Positions 45,857 to 54,091 of a stretch of DNA of 64,000 nt are shown here, in pieces. Position 1 is the stretch's first letter. Each line of letters opens with the position of its first letter. A program made the translations under genes and the position numbers. Origin of the DNA: RH-AL1 sp965277355. Its GTDB lineage: Bacteria > Pseudomonadota > Alphaproteobacteria > Rhizobiales > Beijerinckiaceae. The stretch lies in the NCBI GenBank assembly GCA_965277355.1, contig CBDICN010000002.1:496001-560000 (forward strand), written 5' to 3'. The notes below the pieces were generated by a model. That model ran no database searches. It was not told the DNA's origin and saw only the letters and a list, made by a program, of their open reading frames with translations.

Positions 45857-46767
45857 GCCGTTGCGGCCTTGCGGAACTCGAAGAGGAGCGGAAGCGCCGC
45901 CAGCAGCAAGAGAAGACGGCCGAGGTCGCGCCAGTCGAGCGTGTTGATGATGCTGTTTGCGGTGCGGTCCACACCCTCCGCGGAGAGCGCGTCGAGCAGC
46001 CTGCCGGGCTGCAGCGTGTCGACCGAGAAGCCGCCGCCGGCGGCGGCGAGATCGGCGAGCGCGGAGGCGCGGCGTGCGTTTACCCGCGTCGCCGCATCGA
46101 TGGTGTAGAGGCGATGGCTGGCGGCGGCGAGCGCGATCGCCTCGCGCGACGCCGCGGCGCCTTCGAGACCGCCGCCCGTCGAGATCAAAACCACGTCGCT
46201 GTGGATCACGTGCGCCTCCTCGAGCATGGTTCGAGCGAGCGCGAGGGCGCGGTCCGGCCGGATGCCGGGGTCCGGCACGGTCTGGTCGTCGAGCGCGAAG
46301 AGATCGGCGTCGAGCGCGCCGGAGAAATCGGTGAGCCCGCTCGCGACATAGGCGTCCCCGGCGTAGACGATGAGCCCGGCCTGTCGCGCGGCGGCATGTT
46401 GGAGCACGTCGTGGGCCGCGCTCGCGGCGCCGCGGATCGCGCTGTTGGTCATGTCGGACGACACGTCCATGATGATGACGGTCGCGTCGAGGTTGCGCAG
46501 GCGGTCGTGGCTGGTCCGGCGCAGCGCGGGGCCGGCCAGCGCGAGGATGCCGATGACGAGCGCGAACAGAATCGCCGGTGCCCGCAGCTTGCCGCCCGCC
46601 GAGGCGCCGCGCGCGAGCATGGCGGCGAGTAGATGCGGGTCCGCCGCCTTTTCCCATGCACCGAGCGCGCCGCCGCGCGGCTTCGTCATCAGATAGGCGA
46701 TCGCAACGACCGGCAGCGCCAGGAGCCACCACGGACGCAGGATGGCGAAATGCCCGAGCGCGATCAT
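45853..46767 (-). CDS. VWA membrane protein (BatB-like)
   Basis: 304 residues from ATG 46767, overlapping the preceding gene by ATGA. Two N-terminal spans (about 10-28 and 65-82), a VWA domain and a C-terminal span near LGRLLLLLAALPLL. The MIDAS line reads IIMDVSSDMTNS, i.e. DxSxD rather than the usual DxSxS, so metal-dependent adhesion may be altered. It should pair with the BatA-like protein in the inner membrane. Confidence 0.85.
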   Translation of the reverse strand: MIALGHFAILRPWWLLALPVVAIAYLMTKPRGGALGAWEKAADPHLLAAMLARGASAGGKLRAPAILFALVIGILALAGPALRRTSHDRLRNLDATVIIMDVSSDMTNSAIRGAASAAHDVLQHAAARQAGLIVYAGDAYVASGLTDFSGALDADLFALDDQTVPDPGIRPDRALALARTMLEEAHVIHSDVVLISTGGGLEGAAASREAIALAAASHRLYTIDAATRVNARRASALADLAAAGGGFSVDTLQPGRLLDALSAEGVDRTANSIINTLDWRDLGRLLLLLAALPLLFEFRKAATA

Positions 46768-47729
46768 CGGGCGCGCCGTCCGAGCGCGACCATGGCGAAG
46801 GCGGCGAGCATGGCGAGGGCCGCCGGCCAAGGCCACAGCGCAAGATGCAGCACCGCCGGGGGCGCCAGCGTCTGGCCGGCGATCAGCGCCTCGATCTTCT
46901 TCGTCGCGACTTTGAAATCCTCGCCGTTGCGGACGCGGAAGGCCTCGCCGCCGCCGTCCTTGGCGTACTGCTGCAGCGCGACGTAATCGACGGAATCAGG
47001 GTCGTCGTTCGGCGTCGTCGTCTCGTTGGGGCCGAAACCGATCGTATAGACGCGCATGCCGAGCATCCGGGCCAGCTTGGCGACGCCGCCGGGGTCCATC
47101 GAGCCGGCGTTGTTCGAGCCGTCCGAGAGCAGGACGATGATGCGCGACGGCGCCTTCGACTCGGAGAGCCGCTTCACCGCGAGGCCAAGCCCGTCGCCCA
47201 TCGCGGTGGAGCGGCCGACGAGGCCGATCTCGGTATGGTTCAAGGCCTGCGCGACGCCATCGTTGTCGAAGGACAGCGGCGCGGCGGCGAGCGCGTGCTC
47301 GGCGAAGATCACCAGCCCGACGCGGTCGCCGGCGCGGCGGCGGATCAGCTCCGCGCCGACCTTCTTGAGCAGCGCGATGCGGGTGATCGGCTTGCCCTCG
47401 GCGAGCATGTCCTGCGCGATCATGCTGCCGGATAGATCGAGCGTGAACATGATGTCGCGGCCGGTCGCCGGCAGCGCCGGTGTCGCGGCGACCGTGCGCG
47501 GACCGGCGAGCGCCGCGACGACGAGGATCCAGGCGGCCCAGCGCAGCGCCGCCGAGCGCGACGGCGGCCGCCGCGCGGTGACGTCCGCCCCCAAACTGTC
47601 GCGCATCGAGTCCGAGATGCGCAGACCGCCGGTCGTGGCGGTGCCCCCGCGTCGCCACAGCGCGACGAGGAGCGGCAGCGGCATCAGCAGGAAGGCGAGC
47701 GGCGTGGCGAAATCGAAGCCGTGCATCAT
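46764..47729 (-). CDS. VWA membrane protein (BatA-like)
   Basis: 321 residues with N-terminal spans (LAFLLMPLPLLVALW and AALRWAAWILVVAALAG), a VWA domain with canonical MIDAS MFTLDLSGSMIAQDM, VLLSDGSNNAG, and a C-terminal span (WPAALAMLAAFAMVALG). It is the intact VWA partner of the cluster. A MoxR ATPase is expected to act on this complex as a chaperone. Confidence 0.88.
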   Translation of the reverse strand: MMHGFDFATPLAFLLMPLPLLVALWRRGGTATTGGLRISDSMRDSLGADVTARRPPSRSAALRWAAWILVVAALAGPRTVAATPALPATGRDIMFTLDLSGSMIAQDMLAEGKPITRIALLKKVGAELIRRRAGDRVGLVIFAEHALAAAPLSFDNDGVAQALNHTEIGLVGRSTAMGDGLGLAVKRLSESKAPSRIIVLLSDGSNNAGSMDPGGVAKLARMLGMRVYTIGFGPNETTTPNDDPDSVDYVALQQYAKDGGGEAFRVRNGEDFKVATKKIEALIAGQTLAPPAVLHLALWPWPAALAMLAAFAMVALGRRAR

Positions 47730-47861
47730 GGGATCGGCCGGAATGCGAGCCGGGGATTTCCCCTCAACGCTTGTCTCCTGGGCGGCCGGCGTGTGAGCCT
47801 GGCACAGTATGAGTCAGGCAGTCCGCGAGAAGAAGGAAAAACCAGCCACCTTGGCGAGCGA

Positions 47862-48338
47862 TCACGCGGCACGCGCTGGCCTCCGTGAGGGCAGGTTCGC
47901 GATCAATCTCGCGAGCGAGCGGTCCAGCGCATCGACGTCCGATACACATTGACGCGCGTAGAGAGCATCGCCGTAGGCCTGCCCCTCGCCTTGGGTAAAG
48001 AAGCGGGTGCCGAACATCGCGTCGAGGCGCTCCAGCCAAGCCTGCCCGTGCAGGCGCGCGGCGGCCTCGCCGCCGAGGCGGCGGGCAAGACGGCGCAGCA
48101 GCCCGGCCTGCGCGGCGAAACGCTCGTCCGGGACAAGCGCGCGCGACGCGGCGAGCGCCGCCAGGGCCGATCGGCGCAGGCCGGCGCCGCGTCGCCAGGC
48201 CTGCCAGACCAGCGCCAGCGCGAGCACCGCCGCCGCGCAGCCCAACAGGGCCATGACGAGGAACGGCGCGACCGGCGAGGGCGGCGGCGGCTCGCGCATC
48301 GGATGCATCAGCTCGAGCATGCGAGCCACATCAGCCAT
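47862..48338 (-). CDS. DUF4381 family membrane protein
   Basis: 158 residues from ATG 48338, overlapping the DUF58 gene by 8 nt. A short Pro-rich N-terminus, one membrane span (FLVMALLGCAAAVLALALVW) and a cytoplasmic Arg/Ala-rich helical domain. DUF4381 proteins regularly sit between DUF58 and BatA genes. A 132-nt gap separates it from the batA-like gene, the largest gap within this block. Confidence 0.8.
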   Translation of the reverse strand: MADVARMLELMHPMREPPPPSPVAPFLVMALLGCAAAVLALALVWQAWRRGAGLRRSALAALAASRALVPDERFAAQAGLLRRLARRLGGEAAARLHGQAWLERLDAMFGTRFFTQGEGQAYGDALYARQCVSDVDALDRSLARLIANLPSRRPARAA

Positions 48339-49215
48339 CGATCTGCTCCAGCACCTGGATGCTGTCCTCCGCGCCGGCGGCGGCGGAAAGCCGCCGCGCC
48401 TGCGCTCCGAGCTTGCGCAGTTCCGCGATCCTGTCGCGCGGAGCGCGGCGCTCGCGTCGCCTGTCGATGCGCATCCAGCCGCCCTGCCCCTCGGCGGTGC
48501 GGAAGGGATAGTCGCCCGCCGGCGGCTCGCGCTCGAAGGCGTCCTCAACCAGTAGGACGACGAGGTCGTGCCGGCGGGTGATCCGCAGCACGGTGTCGTC
48601 GAAGTCCGCGCCGGGGTTGTCGAGCGCGGTCGCGACGATGATCGTCGAGCCGGTGCCGGCGAGGCGGTCGGCGGTGGCGAGCATCGCGGCCAGCGGCGGG
48701 TCGCGGTCGGTCCTGTCGGCGAGCGCCTCGCGGTGGCTCTCGGCGAGCACGCCGACGAGTGCGATCATCGCGCGTTCGCCGCGGCCCTGCCGCGAGAAGC
48801 GGGTGCCGCGCGCGTTGCCGGCGATGAGCCCGACGCGCCCCCCGCGCCCGACCCCGCGCCAGCCCAGCATGGCGAGCGCCTCGGCGCCGGCGTAGGAACG
48901 GAACGCGCGCCGCGTCCCGAACAGCATCGAGGGCCGGAAATCGGCGACCAGCAGGATCGAGCGTTCGCGCTCGTCGAAATAGGTCTTGGTGTGCGGCACG
49001 CCGGTTCGGGCGGTGGCGTTCTGATCAAGGTGGCGGATGTCATCGCCTTCCGACCAGGGCCGTACGTCGTGGACCTCGAGACCGCGCCCGCGGCGGCGAT
49101 GGATGATGTCGCCCGGCATGGTCGAGCGCGGCAGCGTGCGGATGTCGCGCATGCGGTAGGCGAGGTGGCGCAGCCGCAGCAGGCCCTCGACGTCGAGATC
49201 GATGCCGGCGGTCAT
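48331..49215 (-). CDS. DUF58 domain protein
   Basis: 294 residues. DUF58 core: HRRRGRGLEVHDVRPWSEGDDIRHLDQNATAR in part, ERSILLVADFRPSMLFG, and a VWA-like fold with ADFRPSM in place of a full MIDAS. It has no membrane span, unlike the longer DUF58 proteins. It is the second gene of the MoxR cluster and may link the ATPase to the VWA pair. Confidence 0.88.
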   Translation of the reverse strand: MTAGIDLDVEGLLRLRHLAYRMRDIRTLPRSTMPGDIIHRRRGRGLEVHDVRPWSEGDDIRHLDQNATARTGVPHTKTYFDERERSILLVADFRPSMLFGTRRAFRSYAGAEALAMLGWRGVGRGGRVGLIAGNARGTRFSRQGRGERAMIALVGVLAESHREALADRTDRDPPLAAMLATADRLAGTGSTIIVATALDNPGADFDDTVLRITRRHDLVVLLVEDAFEREPPAGDYPFRTAEGQGGWMRIDRRRERRAPRDRIAELRKLGAQARRLSAAAGAEDSIQVLEQIDG

Positions 49216-49230
49216 CGGGCTAAGAGCCTA

Positions 49231-49396
49231 TCCTCCCCCGCAACGCGGGGGAGGGGACCGTGCGCAGCATGGTGGAGGGGGCAACCGCCGCCTCGCTCCT
49301 GCGAAAGCCCACGGCAGGCCAAACGGAAAGATTGACGAGGCGGCTGCCCCCTCCACCGCCTTCGGCGGTCCCCCTCCCCCGTTTCACGGGTGAGGA
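49231..49396. repeat. Intergenic palindromic element (family B), copy 3
   Basis: About 166 nt between the moxR-like and DUF58 genes. The ends tcctcccccgcaacgcgggg and cccccgtttcacgggtgagg are inverted; inner modules gcatggtggagggggc and gccccctccaccgccttcgg match copies 1 and 2. It interrupts what is otherwise a tight operon. Confidence 0.85.
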
Positions 49397-49419
49397 TGTG
49401 CTATACACCGCGGCCTTCA

Positions 49420-50415
49420 TCACAAAGCGTGGATGCGATCGAGGACCTCGCCGATGACCCGGCGCGGCGTGTTGCCGTCGGCGGTGGCGCGCCAGGTCAG
49501 GATCGTGCGGTGAGAAAGGATGTCGCCGGCAAGTTCCGCCACGTCGCCGGGCACGACGTGGTCGCGGCCGGCGAGATAGGCCTTGGCCTTGGCGGCGGCG
49601 GCCAGCGCCAGCGTGCCGCGCGGCGACGCCGGATGCTCGACCTTGCCGGCGATGTCGGCGTGAGTCATCGCGCGCGGAGCCGTCACCAGGCGCACGATGT
49701 AGTCCTTCACCGCCGGCGACAGGAACACTGCCATCGCCGCCCTGCGCGCGGCGGCGATCTCGTGCGGCGTGATCGGCGACGGCGCGACCACCGCCTCGCC
49801 GGTCGCCTCGCCCTCGACGAGATCGAGGATCTGCCGCTCCACCGCGGCGTCGGGCAGCGTGACCTCGACCTTCAGCATGAAGCGGTCGAGCTGCGCCTCG
49901 GGCAGCGGGAAGGTGCCCTCGTGCTCGATCGGGTTCTGCGTCGCCACCACCATGAAGGGTTCGGGAAGCGGATGGGTGACGCCGGACGCCGTCACCTGGT
50001 GCTCGGCCATCGCCTCGAGCAGGGCCGATTGCACCTTCGGGGGCGCCCGGTTGATCTCGTCGACGAGGACCAGCGAATGGAAGATCGGGCCGGGCACGTA
50101 TTCGAAGCTGCCGCTGTCGGGCCGGAAGATCGAGGAGCCGGTGAGATCGGCCGGCATCAGGTCGGGCGTGCACTGGATGCGGGCGAACGGCGCGTGGAGC
50201 CCCTGCGCGAGCAGTTTCACGGCGCGGGTCTTCGCCAGCCCCGGTGCGCCCTCGACGAGCAGGTGGCCGCCGGCGAGCAGGCCGATCAGCAGCCGCTCGA
50301 CCAGCATCGAGGCGCCGATCAGCCGCGATTCCAGGAAAGCCTCGAGGTCGCTGAAGCGCTTCTGCACGCCCGGTTCGCCACGTTCGATGGCATAAAGACC
50401 GGTTTCCGCCCGCAT
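49420..50415 (-). CDS. MoxR-type AAA ATPase
   Basis: 331 residues. Walker A LLVEGAPGLAKTRAVK (about 53-68), Walker B LVLVDEINRAPPK, sensor 1 MVVATQNPIEHEGTFPLPEAQLDRF. MoxR ATPases are chaperones that help VWA-protein complexes or metalloenzymes assemble. It is the first gene of the cluster. In methylotrophs a paralogous mxaR gene follows methanol dehydrogenase, but no mxaF, J, G or I is seen, so this is the generic Bat cluster. Confidence 0.92.
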   Translation of the reverse strand: MRAETGLYAIERGEPGVQKRFSDLEAFLESRLIGASMLVERLLIGLLAGGHLLVEGAPGLAKTRAVKLLAQGLHAPFARIQCTPDLMPADLTGSSIFRPDSGSFEYVPGPIFHSLVLVDEINRAPPKVQSALLEAMAEHQVTASGVTHPLPEPFMVVATQNPIEHEGTFPLPEAQLDRFMLKVEVTLPDAAVERQILDLVEGEATGEAVVAPSPITPHEIAAARRAAMAVFLSPAVKDYIVRLVTAPRAMTHADIAGKVEHPASPRGTLALAAAAKAKAYLAGRDHVVPGDVAELAGDILSHRTILTWRATADGNTPRRVIGEVLDRIHAL

Positions 50416-50665
50416 CGCCCCGCCTCTCCGATGCCGGTTCGGGCTCCTCTGCGGAAGCCTCTGTCGTTCGCCATCGGTCTGATGGCCGGCAGTCGTGCTG
50501 TGTGCTCTCAGGAGCGGCTTTCTGTCAACGCGGCGCTGCGAGCTGGGTTGTCCGACCGTTCTCTTGGCAGCGGCGCAAGAGCGATGCGTAGAGGCTATTG
50601 GACCTCGCCGCCTGCCGCAGCTTACGGTAGCGGCCGCGGGGGAACTCTCGCCGGAGCCGGAGTGG

Positions 50666-51748
50666 ATGGCACGCTGTTCGTCACGCCTCGCGCCCCTGGC
50701 GCTGTGCCTCGCCTTGAGCGCGGGCCGCGCGGCGGCGGCGCCCGATCAGGAGGTCGTGCCGCCGACCGAGGTGAAGGACGCCGCGATCATCGTACAGGCG
50801 CTTGAGGCCTTCGTGAAGACAGAGCATCCGGCGATGCGCGACGCTCACGCGAAGGGCCACGGCTGCGTCAAGGGCGAGTTCACGGTCGACAGCAACGTGC
50901 CGGCGTCGCTGCGCGCGGGCGTGTTCGCGGAGCCGCGCGCCTACCGAGCCTGGCTGCGCTTTTCCAACTCCTCGGGCTCGCGCCAAGGCGACGGCATCGG
51001 CGACGCGCGCGGTCTCGCCATCAAGCTCGTGGGCGTGAGCGGCCCGAAGGTTCTCGCGGAGGAGGCCGGGGCGCAGACCCAAGACTTCGTGATGTTCAAT
51101 TTTCCCGCCTTTTTCATCAAGGACGCGGCCGACTACGTCGCCTTCCTGACCCTGGCCGCGCGGCACGAGGAGCAGCGCTTCTTCGACGAGCGCCCGCGCC
51201 AGGCCGCGGTCTTCAAGGCGGCGAGCTCGCGCACCGAGGGGCTGCTCGACCAGCGCTACTACAGCGTGGCGCCCTACCTGCTCGGCGACCGCCCCATCAA
51301 GTTCTCCGCGATCCCGGTCGACTGCGGGAACGGGGCGACGATCGCGGCGAAGGGCGGCGAGCCGCCGAAGGACCAGCCGGATTTCCTCCGCCGCGGCATG
51401 GCCGAATGGCTGCGGGACAGGGACGCCTGCTTCACCTTCGCCGTGCAGCCGCAGACCGATCCCTCGACACAGCCGGTCGAAGACCCCACCGTCGAGTGGC
51501 CGGAGAGCAAGGCGCCGTTCGTCCCGGTCGCCAGGCTGCGCATCCCGCAGCAGAGCTTCGACAGCCCGGCCGAGCAGACGTTCTGCGAGAACCTTTCGTT
51601 CACCCCGTGGCACGCTTTGGTGGCACAGCGGCCGCTCGGCGGCATCAATCGAATCCGCAAGCCGGTCTACCTCGCCATCTCCAACCTGCGTCACAGGCTC
51701 AACGACGCGCCGCACGCCGAACCGAACGGCACGGAGACGTTTCCATGA
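50666..51748 (+). CDS. Exported catalase-like heme protein
   Basis: 360 residues from ATG 50666, with GGAG upstream. Signal peptide (LAPLALCLALSAGRAAAA), then a catalase-type core: LRAGVFAEPRAYRAWLRFSN, DARGLAIKLVGV, DFVMFNFPAFFIKD and NLSFTPWHALVAQRPLGGIN. The family's members often lack full catalase activity and act as peroxidase-like heme proteins. It is exported, unusual for catalase. Its stop overlaps the start of a di-heme cytochrome gene, so the two may pass electrons. Confidence 0.85.
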   Translation: MARCSSRLAPLALCLALSAGRAAAAPDQEVVPPTEVKDAAIIVQALEAFVKTEHPAMRDAHAKGHGCVKGEFTVDSNVPASLRAGVFAEPRAYRAWLRFSNSSGSRQGDGIGDARGLAIKLVGVSGPKVLAEEAGAQTQDFVMFNFPAFFIKDAADYVAFLTLAARHEEQRFFDERPRQAAVFKAASSRTEGLLDQRYYSVAPYLLGDRPIKFSAIPVDCGNGATIAAKGGEPPKDQPDFLRRGMAEWLRDRDACFTFAVQPQTDPSTQPVEDPTVEWPESKAPFVPVARLRIPQQSFDSPAEQTFCENLSFTPWHALVAQRPLGGINRIRKPVYLAISNLRHRLNDAPHAEPNGTETFP

Positions 51749-53619
51749 TCGCGCGCATCGTCGCCGCCGCGTTGCTCGGGTGGGCCGCGCTTGCTTCGGC
51801 AGCCGCGCGAGCCGAGGCGCCGCAAATCGAGGCGCCGCAAATCGAGGCGCCGAAAGTCACGTACGTCGACCAGGGCCCGGCGTGGACCGCGGCGACGCGA
51901 TCGTTGTACTACCGCGAGGACCAGGGATCGCAGCTGATGCCGCTCGCCTGGCTGCAAGCCCTGCGGCAGCCGGACGGCAAGCCGTTCCTCGCCGACGCGA
52001 TGGCGCGCTACGGCTTCCTTCCGAACGCCGGCCCCGCCAACCCGGCCGCCCTGCCTGTCGGCTTCACCGACACGCCGTCCGCGCAGGGCCGCGTCGCCGG
52101 CATGACATGCTCGGCCTGCCACGTCCGCGAGATCATCGTCGACAAGCAGCGCTACAGGATCGACGGCGGTCCGGCGCTGATCGACTTCCAGGCCTTCGCC
52201 GGCGACCTCGACGAAGCCGTCGCCCGCGTTCTCGCCAGCGACGAGACGTTTCGCGGCTTCGCCGAGACCGTATTAGCCAAGACCGTTTTGGCCAAGACCG
52301 TGTTGGCCAAGACCGTGTTGGCCAAGACCGTGTTGGCCAAGACCGCGCTGGCCGAGCGAGCGGCGGACGCCGCCGCGGTCGCAAGCCTGCGCTCGGACGT
52401 GACGCGATGGTGGGAGCGCTACCACCTGATCATGAGCCGCTCGCTCCCGAAAGACCGGACCTGGGGGCCGTCGCGGCTCGACGCGATGTCGATGATCTTC
52501 AATCGCCTCGCCGGGCTCGACCTCGGAGCGGAGCCGACGCACGCAATCCCCGAGAACATCCGCGTCGCCGATGCGCCGACGCGCTACCCGTTCCTGTGGA
52601 ACAGTTCGCGGCAGGATTTCTCGCAATGGGTCGGCTTCGCCGCGAACGGCAACGACTTCCTCGCGCTGGCCCGCAACCTCGGCCAGCTCTACGGCGTCTT
52701 CGGCGCGTTCCACCCCCGCAAGCTCGAGGGCGCCGCGCTCGACCACGACTACCTCAGCGAGAACTCGGCCAATTTTGTCGGTTTGGCTACCAACGAAGAT
52801 CTGGTGAAGAAGATCGGCCCGCCGGTGTGGCCGTGGGCGCTCGATCGGGCGCTGGCCAAGCGCGGCGAGGCGATCTTCGCGCGCCCGGCGGTGGCGGGCG
52901 GCTGCGCCGAGTGCCACGGCATCGCGCCGGGCGCGCCGCGACCTCCCGCTGCGAGCACCTGGAAGACGCGCATCGAGGATGTCGGCACCGATAACCGTCA
53001 GTGGACGATCATCTTGCGGCCGGTGAGAACGGGATCGATGGAGGGCGCACAGATCCCCGGCGCCGTGCCGCCGCTGCGATCGACGGATCTGGCGCTCTCG
53101 ACGGTCAAGGTCGCGGTCATCGGCGCCATCCTCGAATATCAGGGCGCGACCATGCACAAGGCCTCGCCATCTTCCGCCGACGGCGGCGCGGCGGCGTCCA
53201 TGAAGGCCGATACGATGGCCGCCATGAAGGCGGAGCCGGCCAGGGAAATGGACGGCGCGATGAAGCTGCCGATGCAAGGAAGCGCCGCGTCCGCGCCGAC
53301 GCTGATGAAGGATGCCTACGAAGCCCGCGTGTTGCAGGGGATCTGGGCTGCGGCGCCCTACCTGCACAACGGCTCGGTTGCGACGCTCGCCGACCTGCTC
53401 GAGCCGGCCGCGCGGCGCGCGAAGAGCTTCGAGATCGGGCCGGCCTACGATCCGGCAACGGTCGGGCTGGCGGCCAGGCAGCCGGCACCGGCCTTCACCC
53501 TGCGCACCACCGGCTGCGAGGACCGCGGCTCGGGCGACAGCCGGTGCGGACACGAATACGGCACTCGGCTCTCCGCGCCTGACAAGGCGGCGCTGCTGGA
53601 ATACCTGAAGTCGCTATAG
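51745..53619 (+). CDS. Exported di-heme cytochrome c (peroxidase-like)
   Basis: 624 residues from ATG 51745 (ATGA overlap). Signal peptide, then two heme c sites: CSACH (near residue 121) and CAECH (near 388). The C-terminal WAAAPYLHNGSVATL is the motif of CcpA/MauG/RoxA-type di-heme enzymes. Periplasmic. Two unusual 15-nt repeats lie in it: QIEAP near the mature start and six VLAKT-type units at 52267-52356, between the hemes. Likely electron partner of the catalase-like protein, but the reaction is not established. Confidence 0.85.
   Translation: MIARIVAAALLGWAALASAAARAEAPQIEAPQIEAPKVTYVDQGPAWTAATRSLYYREDQGSQLMPLAWLQALRQPDGKPFLADAMARYGFLPNAGPANPAALPVGFTDTPSAQGRVAGMTCSACHVREIIVDKQRYRIDGGPALIDFQAFAGDLDEAVARVLASDETFRGFAETVLAKTVLAKTVLAKTVLAKTVLAKTALAERAADAAAVASLRSDVTRWWERYHLIMSRSLPKDRTWGPSRLDAMSMIFNRLAGLDLGAEPTHAIPENIRVADAPTRYPFLWNSSRQDFSQWVGFAANGNDFLALARNLGQLYGVFGAFHPRKLEGAALDHDYLSENSANFVGLATNEDLVKKIGPPVWPWALDRALAKRGEAIFARPAVAGGCAECHGIAPGAPRPPAASTWKTRIEDVGTDNRQWTIILRPVRTGSMEGAQIPGAVPPLRSTDLALSTVKVAVIGAILEYQGATMHKASPSSADGGAAASMKADTMAAMKAEPAREMDGAMKLPMQGSAASAPTLMKDAYEARVLQGIWAAAPYLHNGSVATLADLLEPAARRAKSFEIGPAYDPATVGLAARQPAPAFTLRTTGCEDRGSGDSRCGHEYGTRLSAPDKAALLEYLKSL
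51814..51858 (+). repeat. 15-nt tandem repeat near the mature start of the cytochrome
   Basis: Two exact copies of gaggcgccgcaaatc (51814-51843) and a third partial copy (51844-51858), adding EAPQI units right after the signal peptide. Confidence 0.88.
52267..52356 (+). repeat. 15-nt tandem repeat inside the cytochrome (six units)
   Basis: Six units with consensus accgtgttggccaag; three central copies (52297-52341) are identical and the outer ones have 1-3 changes. They encode a TVLAK run predicted as a helix between the two heme domains. Confidence 0.92.
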
Positions 53620-53635
53620 CCGGCGCGTCGGAGGG

Positions 53636-53887
53636 TTACGAGAGGCCCGCCGCCTCTCCCCGCTCGTCGGCGCAGGGATGCGTCGACGGCGATGCGTCCT
53701 CGTCCGTGGCGTTTTCGATGCGGCGGACGACGTCCTTCATCTCGCCTTGCACCCGCACGAAGCACTCCTTGCTGAAGTGCACGCTCGACGCGCCGGTCTC
53801 GTAGTGGCTGACGTAGAGAATCCTGTCCGTGTTGACGGCGATGTCGCGGCAATCGCGATTGAGGCGGAATGTGACCATTCGCGGCAT
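53636..53887 (-). CDS. Small hypothetical protein, FlbD-like pattern
   Basis: 83 residues from ATG 53887, with AGGAGGG eight to nine bases upstream. The core FRLNRDCRDIAVNTDRILYV then VHFSKECFVRVQGEMKDVVRRIE is a short beta-rich pattern like that of FlbD-type proteins, but similarity is weak. Soluble; an acidic C-terminal tail follows. Converges with the di-heme cytochrome gene. Function unknown. Confidence 0.6.
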   Translation of the reverse strand: MPRMVTFRLNRDCRDIAVNTDRILYVSHYETGASSVHFSKECFVRVQGEMKDVVRRIENATDEDASPSTHPCADERGEAAGLS

Positions 53888-53980
53888 GGCGAGCCCTCCT
53901 GGGCGCCGGTCTTTCGCCGGCATAGCGCGAGCCTAAGCCCAGGGTCGGAGGTGGCGCAAGCCGGCACGCGTCCGAGCAAC

Positions 53981-54016
53981 GGGCAATCGGGTGAAGCGAT
54001 CTTCACCCGATTGCCC
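53981..54016. terminator. Perfect 16-bp hairpin downstream of mutS
   Basis: gggcaatcgggtgaag (53981-53996), a 4-nt loop, and its exact complement (54001-54016), 76 nt beyond the mutS stop. It is flanked by near-identical gcgtccgag-aacgg direct repeats. No T-run follows, so it may be a Rho-type stabiliser or a small repeat element rather than a classical terminator. Confidence 0.6.
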
Positions 54017-54091
54017 TGCGTCCGAGAAACGGCGGATGATCAGCTCTGCGGCGCACGCGGCGCAGCATCCCGAAGCCTGCTCGGCGAGGAT

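Noticed and set aside
49420..50415. mxaR/mxaS-type methanol dehydrogenase cluster
   Set aside because: No mxaF, mxaJ, mxaG or mxaI lies next to the MoxR gene, and the order with DUF4381, two VWA proteins, TPR and BatD is that of the generic Bat cluster.
52267..52356. CRISPR-like or minisatellite array outside genes
   Set aside because: Units are 15 nt, contiguous and in frame within a coding sequence.
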